Source: Calditrichota bacterium
GTDB lineage: Bacteria > Calditrichota > Calditrichia > RBG-13-44-9 > J075
DNA length: 7,751 bases
Reading direction: 5' to 3'
NCBI GenBank assembly: GCA_003695285.1
Contig: RFIL01000552.1
Span: 1 to 7,751 of the forward strand
In this document: piece after piece, positions 4,932 to 7,751 of the stretch
Numbering within the stretch: position 1 is the first letter of the stretch
Layout of the letters: every line of letters begins with the position of its first letter
Made by a program: the position numbers and the translations under genes
The notes under the pieces: generated by a model
Seen by the model: the letters and a program-made list of their open reading frames with translations, nothing else
Databases searched by the model: none
What the model was told of the DNA's origin: nothing

Positions 4932-7163
4932 TTAATAATTGTTTTTTTTAGATGCTGCAGAGTCGATTCGTTCTACGCTCAGAATGCCATTGATTTTATG
5001 AATGGCATTAATCACCCGTGTGAGATGCGGTAAATTCCGGACTTCAATGATGATTTTGCCGATCGCCAGCTTGTCTTTAGCTTTAAATTCCAAATTTAAA
5101 ATATTGGTATTGGTGTTTGCAATAGCCTGGGTAATATCACGGATTAAATTTTTGCGATCTTCTCCCAGAATGGATAGTTGTACCCGGAATTCCTCCTCGG
5201 TTTCCACGGTCCAGTTGACCGGGATGGTTCGGTCCCGTTTTTCTACCAGGAACTGAACATTGGGGCAGGTTGTTCGGTGAATGGAAACCCCGCGTCCCCG
5301 GGTGATGTATCCGATGATGTCATCTCCAGGAACCGGCTGGCAACATTTTCCGATGTGTACCATGATGTTATCCATGCCCTGGACCTGAACGGCGGAATTT
5401 TTCTGCCGGCGGAGAATCCGTTGCAGCATGGATTCTTTTTCCGCCCGGGGTTGTTCCACAGAGATGGCGGAGAGGATTTTCTCAATGGTAATCTCCCCGC
5501 GCCCCACGGCCGCCTTTAAATTGGGAACATCGTCAAAGTTGAGTTTGGTGGCAGCTTCTTCCAATTTCTGTTCGGTCAGTTTTAGCCGAAAGCGTTTGCT
5601 ATAGCGATGGATAATCTCTTCCCCTAACTTCATGCTGTGTTCAAACTGAACCTCGCGGAGGTATTTTCGGATATGATGGCGGGCTTTGCTGGTTTTGACA
5701 AAAGTCAGCCAATCCTGACTGGGATGCTGATTGGTACTGGTGATGATTTCCACCATATCCCCACTGTTCAGTTTGTATTTCAGAGGAACAATGCGCCCGT
5801 TTACCTTGGCACCAATACAATGCATCCCGATGTTGGTATGCACCGCAAAGGCAAAATCCACCGGAGTGGATTCCGCCGGAAGACGAATCACGTCCCCATG
5901 GGGGGTAAAGACAAAAACCTCATCCTGATAGAGATTAATTTTCAGGGATTCCAGAAAATCCTGGGCATCCACCATATCCGATCCCTGATACTGTTCCAGA
6001 AACTGGCGTACCCAGCCCAGTTGTTCATCCATCTGATTACGATCCTTCTCCGAAATGCCTTCTTTATATCGCCAGTGAGCAGCTATCCCCATCTCGGCAA
6101 TGCGATGCATTTCCCAGGTTCGGATTTGAATTTCCACCATGTGCCCTTCTTTATCCACCACCGTGGTATGGAGCGATTTGTATCCATTAATCTTGGGCAT
6201 GGCAATGTAGTCTTTAAAGCGTTCGTACACCGGGGTGTACAGATTGTGAACAATCCCCAATACATAGTAACATTCTTCTACCTTATCCACGATAATACGG
6301 ATGGCAAAAAGGTCGTAAATTTCTTCGAAGGGTTTGTTTCGCAGCTTCATTTTTCGGTAGATTGAATAGAGATGTTTGGGGCGTCCCTGAACCTCCGCCT
6401 TGATATTGTGAGCTTTGAGCTCCTCCATAATCGGGGTGATGATTTTTCGGATGTAGGCTTCCCGTTCTTCTTTTTTCTGGTTAAGCCGGTTTTTGAGTTC
6501 CTGATAGGCTTTATTGTCAAAATATTTAAAGGCCAGGTCTTCCAGCTCGCTTTTAAGTCGATGAATTCCAAAACGGTGGGCAAGGGGGGCATACACGTCA
6601 CGGGTTTCAATGGCGATGCGAATCCTGCTCTTGGCCGGTACATGCTGCAGAGTGCGCATGTTATGAAGGCGGTCAGCAAATTTGATGATGATGACGCGAA
6701 GGTCCTTGGCCATGGATAAGAGCATTTTTCGGAAGGTCTCTGCCTGGCGAGACTCATAACTCAGGCTCTTTCGACCACTGACGACTGAAATTTTGCTGAC
6801 CCCATCCACCAGCATGGCAATCTGTTCACCAAATTCTTCTTTGATGTCCTTCAGGGTATATACTGTATCTTCAACCACATCATGGAGCAATCCGGCGGCA
6901 ATGGTGACGGTGTCCATGTGAATCTCGGCCAACAATTTGGCCACCTCCAAGCAATGTCGGAAATAAGGTTCTCCCGATCGACGGTTCTGATTGCGATGAG
7001 CCCACATTCCAAAGAGGTAGGCCTTCTCCAGCAATTCCACATTGCAGTTTGGATTGTATTGTTGAATCTCCGACAGTAACTCCTGAAAGATGGGATCAAA
7101 AAGTTTGCGATGCTTCTGAAAAGTAGCATCGCTCATGTCTATGCTTTCCATCAAATGAATCAT
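4932..7163 (-). CDS. rel: Bifunctional (p)ppGpp synthetase/hydrolase (Rel/SpoT family)
   Basis: Makes and degrades the stringent-response alarmone (p)ppGpp in the cytoplasm, normally in association with the ribosome. The 743 residues match the usual length of long RSH enzymes. In order: the HD hydrolase domain, with H70, the HDVVED motif (H94, D95, E98, D99) and D164 in KFADRLHNMRTL; the synthetase domain, with RPKHLYSIYRKM (261-272) and RFKDYIAMPK (315-324) followed by NGYKSLHT; a TGS domain (about 413-475); a helical segment; a conserved-cysteine region (C607, C608, C633); and a C-terminal ACT domain (about 660-734). The RXKD form at 315-318 is the one associated with bifunctional enzymes, whereas monofunctional RelA has EXDD. 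Both active sites look intact. The start is uncertain: ATG at 7163, 7151 or 7136 are all in frame; an AGGAAG lies too close to the first, and a GGAAAG sits 7 nt before the third. It is the first gene of a tight pair with greA. Confidence 0.97.
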   Translation of the reverse strand: MIHLMESIDMSDATFQKHRKLFDPIFQELLSEIQQYNPNCNVELLEKAYLFGMWAHRNQNRRSGEPYFRHCLEVAKLLAEIHMDTVTIAAGLLHDVVEDTVYTLKDIKEEFGEQIAMLVDGVSKISVVSGRKSLSYESRQAETFRKMLLSMAKDLRVIIIKFADRLHNMRTLQHVPAKSRIRIAIETRDVYAPLAHRFGIHRLKSELEDLAFKYFDNKAYQELKNRLNQKKEEREAYIRKIITPIMEELKAHNIKAEVQGRPKHLYSIYRKMKLRNKPFEEIYDLFAIRIIVDKVEECYYVLGIVHNLYTPVYERFKDYIAMPKINGYKSLHTTVVDKEGHMVEIQIRTWEMHRIAEMGIAAHWRYKEGISEKDRNQMDEQLGWVRQFLEQYQGSDMVDAQDFLESLKINLYQDEVFVFTPHGDVIRLPAESTPVDFAFAVHTNIGMHCIGAKVNGRIVPLKYKLNSGDMVEIITSTNQHPSQDWLTFVKTSKARHHIRKYLREVQFEHSMKLGEEIIHRYSKRFRLKLTEQKLEEAATKLNFDDVPNLKAAVGRGEITIEKILSAISVEQPRAEKESMLQRILRRQKNSAVQVQGMDNIMVHIGKCCQPVPGDDIIGYITRGRGVSIHRTTCPNVQFLVEKRDRTIPVNWTVETEEEFRVQLSILGEDRKNLIRDITQAIANTNTNILNLEFKAKDKLAIGKIIIEVRNLPHLTRVINAIHKINGILSVERIDSAASKKNNY

Positions 7164-7205
7164 GCTTCCTGTATGTTCCTTAACTCTAATTTTTTTCCTG
7201 AAACT

Positions 7206-7233
7206 ATTTTACCGTTTTTGCTATTGAATTCAA
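7206..7233 (-). promoter_or_regulatory. Candidate sigma-70-type promoter of rel-greA
   Basis: On the minus strand TTGAAT (7233-7228) is followed after 16 nt by TAAAAT (7211-7206), four and five matches to the -35 and -10 consensus. Initiation near 7199 would leave a leader of about 36 nt to the first ATG. The -35 lies within the 10-bp palindrome TTGAATTCAA (7224-7233). It sits just downstream of a terminator-like hairpin, as expected for the head of a transcription unit. The prediction is by eye. Confidence 0.45.
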
Positions 7234-7267
7234 CAATTTAGGTTCATCATAAAGTTCCATTTTAGAC

Positions 7268-7301
7268 AAAAAAAATCTGCTCTTTCCCGTGAAGCAAAGA
7301 G
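7268..7301 (-). terminator. Intrinsic-terminator-like hairpin upstream of rel
   Basis: In minus-strand RNA, CTCTTT (7301-7296) can pair with AAAGAG (7285-7280) across a 10-nt loop, followed by CAGA and eight U residues (7275-7268). The stem is short and AT-rich, so termination may be inefficient. Its position just ahead of the rel promoter suggests it ends a minus-strand transcript entering from beyond the window edge. Confidence 0.4.
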
Positions 7302-7347
7302 AAGATGATAATTAGCAACAAAAATGTTCAGGATTGATGACGCAGGT

Positions 7348-7382
7348 TACTCACTTTTACTTTTGTTTCTCTACTCACTTTT
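7348..7382. repeat. 11-bp direct repeat, 24 bp apart
   Basis: TACTCACTTTT occurs at 7348-7358 and again at 7372-7382, an exact repeat with a 24-bp period, close to two helical turns. It lies in AT-rich DNA about 115 bp upstream of the rel promoter candidate. It could be a pair of regulator sites or chance similarity in low-complexity sequence. Confidence 0.4.
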
Positions 7383-7498
7383 TATAAAGCTAACCATACA
7401 CTTTTTGAAATTCAAGCGATATTTACTTTCAAAACATCGGCTATAAAGGGGGTAACATTTAGTTTTTGTAAATATTTAGTCATAAAAGTGTGCTTTCT

Positions 7499-7651
7499 TT
7501 ATTGAAGAAATGACCCGAATGGAGAAATCCACATGTATCCTCTCTCCAAAATTGATCCGCTTCCGGGAGTTGTAATTTGACCGGGTTGTTTACCAGCAAG
7601 TTGCGATTCATTCATCTGGAACATCATTGCAAAGGAAGCATTAGCTCGATA
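7499..7651 (-). pseudogene. Possible frameshifted remnant of a minus-strand gene
   Basis: A 50-codon open stretch ends at TAA 7499 and encodes a protein-like peptide with MMFQMNESQLAGKQPGQ and ILERGYMW. It has no ribosome-binding site before its only early ATG pair (7627 and 7624). In the neighbouring frame, immediately upstream (about 7637-7735), another open stretch includes LNKDVYDTLESGALFTSFLM before stopping at TGA. Together they look like one coding region broken by a frameshift near 7645, entering from beyond 7751. I do not recognise the family. The plus strand is also open across part of this stretch, so chance openness is quite possible. Confidence 0.25.
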
Positions 7652-7751
7652 TCAGTCATCAAAAAGCTTGTAAATAAGGCACCTGATTCAAGGGTGTCAT
7701 ACACATCTTTATTTAATTGGATTCCACCTTGCAAACATCACCCTTAAATGA

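Larger units (their letters stand above)
7164..7498. other. AT-rich intergenic region upstream of rel
   Basis: No coding sequence of usable length is visible on either strand. The stretch is AT-rich and contains the rel promoter candidate, the terminator-like hairpin at 7268-7301 and an 11-bp direct repeat at 7348-7382. Nothing else is recognised. Confidence 0.6.

Noticed and set aside
5637..6365. 242-codon plus-strand open frame inside rel
   Set aside because: It is antisense to the well-conserved synthetase and TGS coding region of rel, and its translation shows no recognisable motif; it is a shadow frame.

Overview
All six protein-coding genes that can be supported lie on the minus strand. 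Reading in the direction of transcription, from high to low coordinates, they are: a long bifunctional (p)ppGpp synthetase/hydrolase (rel); the transcript-cleavage factor greA; a membrane protein with two PspC domains; a small multi-pass membrane protein resembling the LiaF/DUF5668 type; a tetratricopeptide-repeat (TPR) protein; and an NtrC-type sigma-54-dependent response regulator. No RNA genes, CRISPR arrays or intact insertion sequences were seen.

Organism: the window is bacterial, of moderate GC, with AT-rich intergenic stretches. A single long Rel with both active sites, the PspC/LiaF-like pair, a sigma-54 activator and a degenerate tandem-repeat intergenic region would fit an FCB-group bacterium, for example Calditrichota or a relative. 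This is an impression from protein style, not a demonstrated placement.

Layout. From 7164 to 7751 there is no intact gene. This stretch holds a possible frameshifted remnant of a minus-strand reading frame (7499-7651 and beyond), an 11-bp direct repeat, an intrinsic-terminator-like hairpin at 7268-7301 and a plausible rel promoter at 7206-7233. rel (7163-4932) and greA (4917-4441) are 14 nt apart and surely co-transcribed. The last codons of rel contain an in-frame A-AAA-AAC slippery heptamer whose -1 frame runs open into greA. A 71-nt gap with a perfect 6-bp hairpin and an ECF-sigma-like promoter (TGAAAC-N16-CGTG) precedes the PspC-domain gene (4369-3722), followed 19 nt later by the LiaF-like gene (3702-3166) and a weak terminator. 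The TPR gene (GTG start near 2969, ends 1824) and the response regulator (1588-245) follow, each after a roughly 200-nt gap. The last 244 bases hold degenerate short tandem repeats, including seven consecutive heptamers at 85-133 and a 6-7-nt-period pyrimidine tract.

How the genes may work together (inference): rel and greA both act on transcription under stress, through (p)ppGpp and through rescue of stalled RNA polymerase. The PspC/LiaF-like pair looks like an envelope-stress sensing module that may be read both from the rel-greA transcript and from its own ECF-type promoter. The response regulator and TPR protein may be separate units; no histidine kinase is in view.

Most of the window is ordinary core-genome content. 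The points most worth checking are the rel-greA slippery junction, the ECF-like promoter/hairpin before the PspC gene, the heptamer repeat block and the Asp-to-Asn change in the response-regulator acidic pocket.
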